A stretch of DNA of 50,359 nt, taken from the NCBI RefSeq assembly GCF_029688925.1, contig NZ_JARUKY010000029.1:1-50359 (forward strand). Direction: 5' to 3'. Shown here in pieces: positions 24,689-33,154 of this stretch. Positions within the stretch are counted from its first letter, which is position 1. Each line of letters begins with the position of its first letter. This stretch comes from Evansella sp. AB-P1. GTDB taxonomy: Bacteria > Bacillota > Bacilli > Bacillales > Salisediminibacteriaceae. Both the position numbers and the translations under genes were made by a program. The notes under the pieces were generated by a model. It did not search any database. It was given only the letters and a program-made list of their open reading frames with translations, and was not told the DNA's origin.

Positions 24689-24871
24689 TTAATCGCGAAA
24701 ACAAAAGTAAATCATGACAATAATTGTTGCAAAAGCTAGAATAATAAATGGACCTTGCATTAGTGATCCATTAGCGTCCCCATTTTCATTTCCTGCTGCC
24801 AAAGCTGTTGTTAATGGTGTAAAAAGAAGGACTAAAGCTAAAAATGATACTGCTAATAATCGTTTACCCAT
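24689..24871 (-). CDS. Small membrane protein with signal peptide
   Basis: 60-residue protein: signal sequence MGKRLLAVSFLALVLLFTPL ending at ALAA, a short acidic Gly/Asn-rich linker (GNENGDANG), then one transmembrane helix with the C-terminus FCFRD. GGGGGAG lies 7 nt before the ATG. Function unknown. Confidence 0.65.
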   Translation of the reverse strand: MGKRLLAVSFLALVLLFTPLTTALAAGNENGDANGSLMQGPFIILAFATIIVMIYFCFRD

Positions 24872-25320
24872 AATATGACTCCCCCTAACGTTCCTTTCAA
24901 CTCTACCATTTTATTATAAAATGCAATTCACTTTCAAGCAATTGAAATGTAGCCAAGAAAATATAGGAAATAAATTCATTCCTGCCTTTATGAGTATTTC
25001 AAGTGAACTTGGTGAAAATATAGTTAGAAATATTTGAGAGAAGGGAGCTTAGAAATAGGGAAAAAAATAGATGGTGATATTTCAGAAAAGAAAGAAAATT
25101 CAATAAAATTAGAATAAAGTAATGAAATCTAACATAATCTGTTATATAATAAAAAACAAGAAAAGAACTGTTTGACACAGATATAGGGTAAATAACATAA
25201 ACATAGTAATAAAAGTGGTAATGTTTTTAAGTTTCTTTTCACAAAATGTTCAATTTGTTCTATGATAGTTTGTTGAATACTTCACAATGTTATATTACAA
25301 TTAATTTAGAACTTAAGGAT
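24872..25320. other. AT-rich intergenic region
   Basis: About 450 bp with no supported gene. A TTGACA near 25170 could be a -35 box for the downstream YhfH-like gene, but no well-spaced TATAAT accompanies it. A 38-codon frame from 24921 lacks a ribosome binding site and is not accepted. Confidence 0.5.
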
Positions 25321-25333
25321 GGAGGGATCAATG

Positions 25334-25465
25334 ATGATGATGTCTAGTAAGGAGTTCTTTAATAATTTACCACCGAAAGAATGTGCAAAGTGTGGCGATC
25401 ACATTGAAGAAATGGCTGACTGCTATTCTCATAAGTGTGAGGACTGTGAAGGAGAAATTCATTAA
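25334..25465 (+). CDS. YhfH-like four-cysteine mini-protein
   Basis: 43-residue protein resembling Bacillus YhfH: KEFFNNLPPKECAKCGDHI, then CYSHKCEDCEGEIH. Two CxxC pairs (CAKC and CEDC) plus another Cys suggest a small zinc ribbon. Four consecutive ATG codons (25331, 25334, 25337, 25340) are in frame; GGAGGG at 25321-25326 best fits the second. Function of the family is unknown. A terminator follows. Confidence 0.75.
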   Translation: MMMSSKEFFNNLPPKECAKCGDHIEEMADCYSHKCEDCEGEIH

Positions 25466-25495
25466 AAAATTTATATACGAAATAAATAATACTCG

Positions 25496-25547
25496 AGGCT
25501 AGCCCAAGGTTATTGGATAAATAACAATAGGGATAGCCTTTTTTTTA
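25496..25547 (+). terminator. Rho-independent terminator
   Basis: AGGCTAGCCC pairs with GGGATAGCCT (one mismatch), with an inner TTATT/AATAA pairing, then eight T. Confidence 0.75.
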
Positions 25548-25554
25548 TCTTTTA

Positions 25555-25909
25555 GGCTACCCTGAAATAAGACAGTTCAGTAGTGAATGGTGACGACTCC
25601 AGCGACGAGCATTTGCTTCACAAATAAACTTCGAGTTGTCTCGACGCATATAACAACAGAGCAACACTTCCAGAGGCAGAGACAGGCCCATGTACTTTAG
25701 CAGTATACAAAATATATAGTGTGGAGGCTGAGGCCGTGCCCGGAGCTAGGATGGCGACATTACGCCGTTGCCTACAGGACGTAGGCGGTACTTAGGCGTA
25801 ATTGGAGGATGGCATAATTGTTCCGCATAGAACGGAGGAACCTCCTGATGAGTATTTTCATCCCCCATGGTGCAAATTTATACTTGAAATGAGAGGTCTA
25901 CCCTGAAAA
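25555..25909 (-). repeat. Composite structured repeat, copy 3
   Basis: About 355 bp, best read on the minus strand. A near-complete shared box lies at 25855-25909 and the opposite edge keeps only its first ~15 bp at 25555-25570. The core shares TTCAGTAGTGAA, GGTGACGACTCCA and GTGTGGAGGCTGA with copy 1. It is enlarged by an extra ~90-bp structured insert in which ATTACGCC (from about 25754) pairs with GGCGTAAT, with an inner GCCTAC/GTAGGC hairpin. Box copy 25855-25909 has diverged (TATACTTGAAATG where others have CCACTTGCATG). Confidence 0.75.
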
Positions 25910-25918
25910 TAAGTAGGT

Positions 25919-26176
25919 TCAGGCGTTGCTTTCCATGTCTTCTTGTGTAGTCTCAATTAATTGAAGATTGAATGTTTCTTGGAAGTGATGTAATACTCCT
26001 TCAGAAATAAACTCTGGTGGCTTTGGACCAATACGAATATCTTTAATTCCTAGACTAAATAATCCTAAAAGAATGGCAACAGCTTTTTGTTCAAAAAATG
26101 AAAGGACATGCTTATAACTTGGAATGAACCAGGGAGGGAAATTATATAACAGATTATTTTGTATTTGAACAATAGT
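25919..26176 (-). pseudogene. hcp: Remnant of hybrid cluster protein (hydroxylamine reductase) gene
   Basis: Minus-strand reading between stops gives about 85 residues matching the C-terminus of hybrid cluster protein: FFEQKAVAILLGLFSLGIKD, then IRIGPKPPEFISEGVL and a closing FNLQLIETT, ending in TGA at 25921-25919. Intact Hcp is roughly 430-550 residues, with its cluster ligands upstream; none of that is here. An in-frame TAG stands at 26179-26177 and no usable start precedes the conserved part. It is therefore a truncated, dead 3' fragment. Its distal edge lies 10 bp from structured repeat copy 3. Confidence 0.8.
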
Positions 26177-26259
26177 CTAATTTTATTTAAGGATAAACAA
26201 ATGTGGAAAGAAAAATGTATACTATAGCAAAGCTAATAAGTAAGTGGGGATGTGGGGGA

Positions 26260-27033
26260 ATGATTGTTCAAGAGGACTATAATGATCTTATTCTAATTCA
26301 ACAACATGATCACGCATTAATTTCAGGGACTATTGCAAATGCTTGGAATGAGAATTATTTTAAAGGTGAAGGAAGAAGGGAATCTGTGGAGCTAGCAATT
26401 GCGCAGCATGATTCTTGTTGGAAAAAGCTAGATGAAAAACCAATTTATCTAGCTTCAACTAAACAACCAGCATCCTTTCTATATTATCCTTTGAAAGAAA
26501 AAATAACTGCATACAGTCAAGGTGTTGATGAAATGGAAAAGAAAAATAAGTTAGCTGCCTTGTTAATTAGTATGCATTACAGTAGTTTTTTTCAAGGGAA
26601 TTTAGATCAGGAAGGTGAAGTGTTTAAAAGTAATGAAAAAGACCGCCAGAAGAACCTATGGAAGGAACTGATTCATGGATCAGAGGAGAGGGAAGAAGTA
26701 AAGTTTTATTTTGATTTACTGCAGCTCTGTGATAACTTGTCCTTATATCTTTGTATGAATAAGTGGGGGTGTTCAAAAGAAGAGGAATTGTCATGGTTTA
26801 AAAATGGCTTTCCACAACAACTAACATCTTTAAATGGGGTTAATATGGTTGCGGAGTGGAGGTCCCCTTCTAATGTGAAATTAACACCATATCCCTTTAC
26901 TGAAGATCAAGTAGAGGTTCACATTCCGTATAAGAAGATTCAGAAAGAATGCATAAATAGGTATAATCTAAAGGATGAAATAGATAGTGCGGAGCTAAAA
27001 AAACATAAAGTAACCTTTGCATGTGACGAATAA
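26260..27033 (+). CDS. DUF3891-family protein
   Basis: 257-residue soluble protein of the DUF3891 type, recognisable from MIVQEDYNDLILIQQHDHAL, ELAIAQHDSCW and the central LLISMHYSSFF. The repeated His/Asp pairs (QHDHA, QHDSCW) resemble a metal-binding or HD-like arrangement, but no activity is established. ATG 26260 matches the family N-terminus; GTG 26203 and ATG 26215 would add an atypical 15-19 residues. Its promoter must lie within or beside the hcp remnant. Confidence 0.75.
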   Translation: MIVQEDYNDLILIQQHDHALISGTIANAWNENYFKGEGRRESVELAIAQHDSCWKKLDEKPIYLASTKQPASFLYYPLKEKITAYSQGVDEMEKKNKLAALLISMHYSSFFQGNLDQEGEVFKSNEKDRQKNLWKELIHGSEEREEVKFYFDLLQLCDNLSLYLCMNKWGCSKEEELSWFKNGFPQQLTSLNGVNMVAEWRSPSNVKLTPYPFTEDQVEVHIPYKKIQKECINRYNLKDEIDSAELKKHKVTFACDE

Positions 27034-27040
27034 ATTCTGC

Positions 27041-27086
27041 CATAAAGAACCCCCTCTCAAGCATACTCGAGAAGGGGTTCTTTATG
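27041..27086. terminator. Strong terminator between convergent genes
   Basis: CATAAAGAACCCC pairs perfectly with GGGGTTCTTTATG, with a further TCTC/GAGA pairing inside. Confidence 0.8.
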
Positions 27087-27152
27087 GATTTTATTATGAC
27101 ATAGTAGAAAACAGTATTGTTCAATTGTAATATCTACGTGCCACGTTGATTG

Positions 27153-29450
27153 TTAGATGAATGGCGTTTCATGTTTTGCTTTAAGAACCTTCCAACGACG
27201 ACCTACTTCGTTTTCAAAGTCTGTTAGCAAGTGTTTGTTTTCTTCTTTTAATAGATGCTTTGTTTTACCCATTAATTTTAACCACTCAGATAATTCAATT
27301 TGTTTCTTTTTAGCTTCAGGGTCGTACGTAATTGTCGTTTCTCCTCGTTCAATTTCATAAAGAGGGAAGAAGTTAGACTCTACTGCAGCTTTCATGATCG
27401 TTTCACCGTCACGATCAGCTGATTTCCAGTTTAATGGACATGTAATAAGGATCTTTCCATATACAAGACCAACGTTTTGCGCATACCATTGAGCTTTAGC
27501 AGCTTTTTTCACTAAATCTTGAGGATACGCTTCTGTTCCAGTAAACACGTAAGGGATGTTTGTTGCAGCCATAATTTGTGCAGTATCTTTATGGTGGAAC
27601 GCTTTACCTTGCTGTGTTTTACCAACAGATGTTGTACTTGTCATATGTCCTAGTGGTGTAGAATAGGACATTTGTGATCCTGTATTCATATAACCTTCAT
27701 TATCATACTCTAAAATAATCATTTTGTGGTTACGAAGTGCTGTACCAACAGCTGATCCCATTCCAATATCCATACCACCGTCACCAGTTATCATAACAAA
27801 TGTGAAGTCCTCATCAATATCAACTTCTCCTCGTTCTTTCATTTCAAAGAACGCTTCTAATGCACCAGACAATGTTGCTGGACCATTTTGGAACAAGTTA
27901 TGAATGAAAGGTTGTTTATGAGAACTATAAGGATAAGCGGATGTTACAACATACCCACACCCTGTATGCAATAGAATCACTGCATCTCCTTCAATACCTT
28001 TAAAGAATAGCTCTAAACCAGGGAAGATACCGCAACCAGGACATGCACCGTGACCAGAAGCAAATCGCTTAGGCTTTTGTGTTAATTGACGTAAAGGTGG
28101 AATACGAACCTTTAGCTTGCCAGATTCTTCATCCTCTGTTACTTTAATTAATCCTGTTTTATACGTATCACCAGTCATCGGTTCAATTACTTGCTCTAAT
28201 GCTTTCTCAGGATCTCCAGGTGTTTGACCATAGTAATCGAATGGCTTTTCTGCATAGCCAAGTTCCATAGCATCAATAGCCATTTGGAATAAGTTTTCTG
28301 CATCATCAGCATAAAAGTCTTTTCCACCTAAACCGAACACACGGCTTAATACAATTGTATGGTTATCTTTATCATCTTGAAGAGCAGATTTTACTTCGTG
28401 TGTTAAATTTGGACCATTTCCACCGTAAGAGTCAGCTCGTTCTGCAACTAGAAGGGATTTTACGTTCTTCAATGCATTACGGATATCTTCAGCAGGGAAT
28501 GGACGAATAATATTTGGACTAATGACACCAGCTTTAATTCCTTTTGCACGTAAGCGATCAACTACATCTTTTGAAGATTCTGCTGCTGAGTTTAATGCAA
28601 ATAAAGCAACTTCAGCATCTTCCATTTTATAAAGATCTAAAATGTCATAGTTACGACCAGAAATCTCTTCGTATTCAGCACTAATTTCTTTGAATACGTC
28701 GTAAGCACGATAAATTGCTTCTGATTGTTGGAAAGTATTATTTAGTAAATCGTCTCCGTTCATATGAGCACCAATTGTAACTGGGTTTTGTTTATCAATC
28801 GATACTGGATACCCTTTAGGTGTAGGTCCAACGAATTCTTGCACCACATCACGTTCCTTAAAGTAATCTACTTTTCTCTTTTGGTGAGAAGTATAGAATC
28901 CATCATAAGCAACCATAACAGGTAAGCGTACATCTTTATGTTCTGCTAATTTTAGGGCCATAATATTCATATCATAAACAGCTTGTGGAGTACGAGCCAT
29001 TAAAATAACCCAACCAGTATTTAATGCATAATATAAGTCAGAGTGATCACCACGAATATCTAATGGACCACTCACTGCACGAGTTACTAGGTTCATAACC
29101 ATTGGGAAACGAAGACCAGATTGTGCTGGTAATTGTTCTAGCATATATAGAAGTCCGTTAGCACTTGTTGCGTTAAATACACGAGCTCCAGTTGTAGCAG
29201 CACCGAAACAGATACCAGCAGATCCATGCTCACCGTCAGCTGCAATTAGTTCAATATCATGAATACCTTTTGACTTCATTAAATCTAAATATTGAGCAAC
29301 CTCAGTTGATGGGGTGATTGGGAAATATCCCATCATGTGGTAGTTAATTTGAGCTGCAGCAGTTGCCGCCATTTCATTACCAGATTCAAAGGTTGTTAAC
29401 TGCTCTGGAGCAGTTTTCTTATTTTTTAAAGTATCTTCTACCATAGCCAT
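27153..29450 (-). CDS. 2-oxoacid (pyruvate) ferredoxin oxidoreductase, fused alpha-beta
   Basis: 765-residue fusion of the alpha and beta subunits of a 2-oxoacid:ferredoxin oxidoreductase, which decarboxylates a 2-oxoacid to the acyl-CoA and reduces ferredoxin. The alpha part (residues ~20-400) shows GYFPITPSTEVAQYL, AADGEHGSAGICFGAATTGA and a C-terminal SPNIIRPFP domain. The beta part has HGACPGCG (467-474; the Cys pair fits a cluster-binding site) and the thiamine diphosphate motif GDGG (556-559) to YDNEGYMN (N584). The upstream stop and this ATG share one base (TAATG), and GGAGGGG is 7 nt away, so translation is coupled. Pyruvate is the likely but unproven substrate. Confidence 0.88.
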   Translation of the reverse strand: MAMVEDTLKNKKTAPEQLTTFESGNEMAATAAAQINYHMMGYFPITPSTEVAQYLDLMKSKGIHDIELIAADGEHGSAGICFGAATTGARVFNATSANGLLYMLEQLPAQSGLRFPMVMNLVTRAVSGPLDIRGDHSDLYYALNTGWVILMARTPQAVYDMNIMALKLAEHKDVRLPVMVAYDGFYTSHQKRKVDYFKERDVVQEFVGPTPKGYPVSIDKQNPVTIGAHMNGDDLLNNTFQQSEAIYRAYDVFKEISAEYEEISGRNYDILDLYKMEDAEVALFALNSAAESSKDVVDRLRAKGIKAGVISPNIIRPFPAEDIRNALKNVKSLLVAERADSYGGNGPNLTHEVKSALQDDKDNHTIVLSRVFGLGGKDFYADDAENLFQMAIDAMELGYAEKPFDYYGQTPGDPEKALEQVIEPMTGDTYKTGLIKVTEDEESGKLKVRIPPLRQLTQKPKRFASGHGACPGCGIFPGLELFFKGIEGDAVILLHTGCGYVVTSAYPYSSHKQPFIHNLFQNGPATLSGALEAFFEMKERGEVDIDEDFTFVMITGDGGMDIGMGSAVGTALRNHKMIILEYDNEGYMNTGSQMSYSTPLGHMTSTTSVGKTQQGKAFHHKDTAQIMAATNIPYVFTGTEAYPQDLVKKAAKAQWYAQNVGLVYGKILITCPLNWKSADRDGETIMKAAVESNFFPLYEIERGETTITYDPEAKKKQIELSEWLKLMGKTKHLLKEENKHLLTDFENEVGRRWKVLKAKHETPFI

Positions 29451-30463
29451 TATTTAACCCCTCCTGTTACTAGTGGGAAATTGTGCTTCACTTGATTTTC
29501 ATCTGCATATCCAAATGTTTCTTCCATATCTGCCAATGCGTCTGTAGGACAAGCATCAATACACTTTAGACAGCCCTTACAATATTGATAGTCAATACCT
29601 TTCAGGAACATTTGTTTACGACCACGCTTATCTTCTCCTTCTTCCCAAACAAAACAATAGTCAGGACAAACTGTGTCACAGGCAGCACAGTGAATACAGC
29701 TATCTGCTTTATATTCAGGCAAGAATCCTAGGCGAGAACCACTCAAGTCTTTTTGTATACTATTTGCTTGAGCTGTGATAATTCCACCAATCACTTGCGT
29801 TTCATATCCTAATCGTGGTTGTATTCTAGTAAACTCTTTACTTTTTGCTCCAACAGGTACTTCATATGTTTTAAATGTAACTTCATTATATCCACGTTCG
29901 AATGTACGGATATTTGGTTCTACGAAGTGTGGATATTTCTTTTCGAACGTTTTACGAATAACGTTTTTCATCTCTTCTGGATCTAAAAAGTCTAATGTAC
30001 GATAAAGTGCACCAAGCATTGCTGTGTTTACTTTTGTTTTTTCTTCGTTTGCAATTTTTAATGCATCTACAGTTGCTAACGTACCATAATCTAATCCTAA
30101 GTCTTTTTTTACTGAGTCAAAATCTCTTTTCGTATTAACTAGGACAATTCCATCTGCATCTAAACCACTAACTACATCAACCATTTTATAAAGCGCTTCG
30201 TGGAATACACCAATAACATGTGGTTGCTCCACTGGAGAATGGTCGCGAATTTCAGTATCAGCATCACAATAACGTACAAATGATTTTACTGGAGAACCCT
30301 TTTTCTCTGATCCATAAGATGAGAAGTTGGATCCATTAAGACCTAGACCTAAAACGCCAGCTTCCGCTAACATTTTTCCTGCTAAGTTTGCTCCAAGTCC
30401 GCCAATTGATTCAAGGCGAATTTCAAAGAACCCTAATTCGTTCTTTTTTGGTAAAATAGACAT
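29450..30463 (-). CDS. 2-oxoacid ferredoxin oxidoreductase, fused gamma-delta
   Basis: 337-residue partner subunit. Residues ~10-190 form the gamma domain, with GGLGANLAGKMLAEAG and FSSYGSEKKGSPVKSFVR. The C-terminal delta domain is a two-cluster ferredoxin: C256-x2-C259-x2-C262-x3-C266-P and C295-x2-C298-x2-C301-x3-C305-P, each able to bind a [4Fe-4S] cluster. Together with the alpha-beta gene it supplies all four classical subunits on two polypeptides. It is the first gene of the operon, and an Fnr-like site lies upstream, suggesting expression under oxygen limitation. Confidence 0.88.
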   Translation of the reverse strand: MSILPKKNELGFFEIRLESIGGLGANLAGKMLAEAGVLGLGLNGSNFSSYGSEKKGSPVKSFVRYCDADTEIRDHSPVEQPHVIGVFHEALYKMVDVVSGLDADGIVLVNTKRDFDSVKKDLGLDYGTLATVDALKIANEEKTKVNTAMLGALYRTLDFLDPEEMKNVIRKTFEKKYPHFVEPNIRTFERGYNEVTFKTYEVPVGAKSKEFTRIQPRLGYETQVIGGIITAQANSIQKDLSGSRLGFLPEYKADSCIHCAACDTVCPDYCFVWEEGEDKRGRKQMFLKGIDYQYCKGCLKCIDACPTDALADMEETFGYADENQVKHNFPLVTGGVK

Positions 30464-30503
30464 TAATTTGTCCCCCTTTTTTAAAATAACATCATAACTC
30501 CCT

Positions 30504-30553
30504 AATACGTATTATAAGCAAAAGATAGGGGCTTTGTGGTGATTTTCGTCACA
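30504..30553 (-). promoter_or_regulatory. Fnr-like class II promoter of the oxidoreductase operon
   Basis: On the minus strand TGTGA-N6-TCACC (30553-30538) precedes a perfect TATAAT -10 box (30516-30511). The predicted start is near 30504, which puts the palindrome centre at -41.5, the position used by Fnr/CRP-family activators that recruit polymerase. One half-site matches TGTGA exactly. No good -35 box was found, consistent with activator dependence. Confidence 0.6.
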
Positions 30554-30738
30554 CTTTCACAAATTGTTAACATTTAAGAACTGATACACATTTTTTTACA
30601 GCAAAAAAAACCTTTAATAATATGGAGTTGACGTCATTCATTTGTGTAATACAGATTTTTTAGTTATATAACACAGAATGGCAATATGGTAATGAAGGAA
30701 AATATAGGGCTATTAATTAAATATTAGGAGGCGTTGAT

Positions 30739-31383
30739 ATGAAGGGAAATGTGAAGCTTCAGACGGAAAAATGGGTAATGGGGCTCTTTAAAAATGATTC
30801 TACTGGTCATGACTGGTACCATACTGATCGGGTTAGAAAAAATGCAATACATATTGGGGAAAAGGAGGGGGCAAATCTTTTCGTTTGTGAAATGGCTGCA
30901 TTATTACATGATGTTGCGGATGAAAAATTTAATGAATCTGAAGAAGAGGGATTACAAAAGGTAGAAGAGTGGCTTTTACAACAAGACGTGCTAGAAATAG
31001 AACGACTCCAAATCTTGTCGGCTATTCAAACTGTTTCATTTAAAGGAGGGAATAATCGAAAGCCTGCTACTTTAGAAGGCAAAATTGTCCAAGATGCTGA
31101 TCGACTAGATGCAATTGGGGCAATTGGAATCGCCCGTTGTTTTATGTATGCTGGTGCATATGGTGACGCAATGTATCATCCAGACCTTTTACCAAGGGGA
31201 GAGATGACACAGGAACAATACAGGAATGAGCAATCCACTGCCATTAACCATTTTTATGAAAAATTATTAAAGCTAAAATTACTTATGAATACAGAAACTG
31301 CACGAAAGTTAGCAGAAGTACGTCATTCTTATTTAGAAAATTTTTTAGAAGAGTTTTTAGACGAATGGAACGGCCTTAAATAA
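30739..31383 (+). CDS. HD-domain phosphohydrolase, YpgQ/YedJ-like
   Basis: 214-residue metal-dependent HD hydrolase. The metal ligands are seen in GHDWYHTDRV, the HD pair in AALLHDVADEKF and the closing Asp in VQDADRLDAIGAIGIAR. YpgQ relatives hydrolyse nucleoside triphosphates to monophosphate and pyrophosphate; this is the likely activity but is unproven. AGGAGG is 6 nt upstream of the ATG. A compact terminator follows. Confidence 0.85.
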   Translation: MKGNVKLQTEKWVMGLFKNDSTGHDWYHTDRVRKNAIHIGEKEGANLFVCEMAALLHDVADEKFNESEEEGLQKVEEWLLQQDVLEIERLQILSAIQTVSFKGGNNRKPATLEGKIVQDADRLDAIGAIGIARCFMYAGAYGDAMYHPDLLPRGEMTQEQYRNEQSTAINHFYEKLLKLKLLMNTETARKLAEVRHSYLENFLEEFLDEWNGLK

Positions 31384-31393
31384 TAAGAAGAAA

Positions 31394-31416
31394 AGAGGGT
31401 GTCATTGACACCCTCT
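31394..31416. terminator. Terminator between convergent genes
   Basis: AGAGGGTGTC pairs perfectly with GACACCCTCT over a 3-nt loop. Confidence 0.75.
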
Positions 31417-31466
31417 AATTATCTCGTTACTTGATAGATAACTGTGAAATAAATGGAAATATAAGC

Positions 31467-32960
31467 TTATTTTCGTCTTGCTCCTAAATATCGGTTACCC
31501 CAATAAGATTCATCTAAATAGGAAATTTTTACTCCAGCTGTAGCATCTGTATGAATGAACGCGCCGTCACCTAAGTATATTCCTGCATGAGAAGGACCTG
31601 GTTTGTATGTTTCGAAAAAGACGAAATCGCCTCTTTCTGGAGTGGAAACGGAGGTTGTTTCACCCCAAATGCCATCTACTGTTCTTGATAATGATTCATC
31701 GATGTAACTATATAAGTAAACTAAAAAACCACTACAATCAAATCCAGAAGGTGTTGTACCACCCCATGAATATGGAGTGCCAATTAGCTCTTTTGCTCTA
31801 GTAATAATTTCTTCCGTTGAATAAGTAGACGAAGGTGCAGAAGAAGCTACTTCTGAATTTTTTTCTAGTTTCTGTTTCTCTATTTCCTCTTCTTTTGAAT
31901 TTTCAGGTATTGATTGTGCGGCTTCTTGTTCAGTTGATATTTGTTCATTCCTCTGTACAGACCTTTGTTCATTTTGGCGATTTTCTGCTATTTTTTTTAA
32001 ATCGGCTGTTTCTATGAAAGTGAATACTTGGTTACCAGCAAGCCCATCAACCATTAAATTATGTTCTTTTTGTAATGTCCTTACTGCTTGCTGAGTCAAG
32101 CTATCATAATAGCCATCTGTCTCCCCGTTATAATATCCCCCTTTCTTTAGCTGTTCTTGTAGAAACACAATGTCATCATGTTTATCTCCATATTGAAAAT
32201 AGGAACGTTCAAAGGCTTTTTCTTCAGCCTCATCTTTTTTAAGAGGTTGAGGTGTAATATATAAATATTCGTCATCCTCGTTATTTGGACTATAAATAGT
32301 TGATATATCATTTGCAGCATTACTATTTTTAGTCATTGTATGAATAAAATGCTTCGTACCAATTAAATGGACTATTGTTTCATATTTTACTTCTCCATCA
32401 ATTGGAAGCCCATGTTCTTTTTGATATAACTTCACAGCTTTAAATGTACTATCGTTAAATTTTCCATCAATAGTAGCTACATAGTAGCCTATTTCCTTTA
32501 AATGCTTTTGAATTGTTTTTACTTTCGGGCCTTCATCTCCATGTCTAAGTACAGTATCCTTTGGCCAAATACTAGTCATAGCTGATGAAGCGATTTGATC
32601 TCCGTATGTGTCCATCCATTCCTTTGATACTAGCCTTAAATGCGATTCCGAATTATCCCATTTCTCATTGGTCGTTGTACTTGAAGAATGATCACTAATG
32701 TTTGATAAAGATAGAAGAGGTTCTTTAAAAGTATGGCTAGATTGATTCATATGAGGTAATGAATGTAATACTGCAAAGGCTTGTTGTGATTGTGTGTTAT
32801 AAGGTGCAGAAGTAGAGAGAGGGTGTAAGAATTCAACCATAGTATTCCCTTGTTCCCCTTGCTGTAATTGACCAGAAAGTATTGGAGCCAAGGCTGTCCC
32901 TGCTACAATTGTAGTGAACAAAGCAGTGCCCTTATGGTCCTTCAAGATGTTCTTTGACAT
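31467..32960 (-). CDS. NlpC/P60 cell-wall hydrolase with two peptidoglycan-binding repeats
   Basis: 497-residue predicted exported peptidase. After a hydrophobic N-terminal segment and a Ser/Thr-rich spacer come two PG_binding_1 repeats (GDEGPKVKTIQKHLKEIGYY and GDKHDDIVFLQEQLKKGGYY), a Gln/Glu-rich linker, and a C-terminal NlpC/P60 domain. The catalytic Cys409 (FDCSGF) and His458 (SHAGIY) are intact. It should cut peptide stems of peptidoglycan. The N-terminal segment (ALFTTIVAGTALAPILSG) is a weak signal peptide but is preceded by basic residues. A binding site (GGGAGG) precedes the ATG. Confidence 0.88.
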   Translation of the reverse strand: MSKNILKDHKGTALFTTIVAGTALAPILSGQLQQGEQGNTMVEFLHPLSTSAPYNTQSQQAFAVLHSLPHMNQSSHTFKEPLLSLSNISDHSSSTTTNEKWDNSESHLRLVSKEWMDTYGDQIASSAMTSIWPKDTVLRHGDEGPKVKTIQKHLKEIGYYVATIDGKFNDSTFKAVKLYQKEHGLPIDGEVKYETIVHLIGTKHFIHTMTKNSNAANDISTIYSPNNEDDEYLYITPQPLKKDEAEEKAFERSYFQYGDKHDDIVFLQEQLKKGGYYNGETDGYYDSLTQQAVRTLQKEHNLMVDGLAGNQVFTFIETADLKKIAENRQNEQRSVQRNEQISTEQEAAQSIPENSKEEEIEKQKLEKNSEVASSAPSSTYSTEEIITRAKELIGTPYSWGGTTPSGFDCSGFLVYLYSYIDESLSRTVDGIWGETTSVSTPERGDFVFFETYKPGPSHAGIYLGDGAFIHTDATAGVKISYLDESYWGNRYLGARRK

Positions 32961-33154
32961 GCATATCCTCCCATTCTTTCATAGCCTTATTATAAATGTA
33001 GCCTATTCTTCGAAAATATAGCTACTAAAAACAGGGTATGTTTTATCTGTACGGGTTAGAACATAAATAAATGAGGATTGTATAAATAGGAAAAAGGGTA
33101 CAATGACGATAAAACGATAAAATTATTTAAATATATTAGGAAGGGATGAGTAAA

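Noticed and set aside
24921-25037. 38-codon ORF in the AT-rich gap
   Set aside because: No ribosome binding site, no recognisable family, and a length easily reached by chance in such sequence.
25057-25120. Lysine-rich ~20-codon frame after AAGGGAG with an ATA first codon
   Set aside because: It would need an ATA start and is too short to judge. Unlike the CheR case there is no conserved domain to force the reading.
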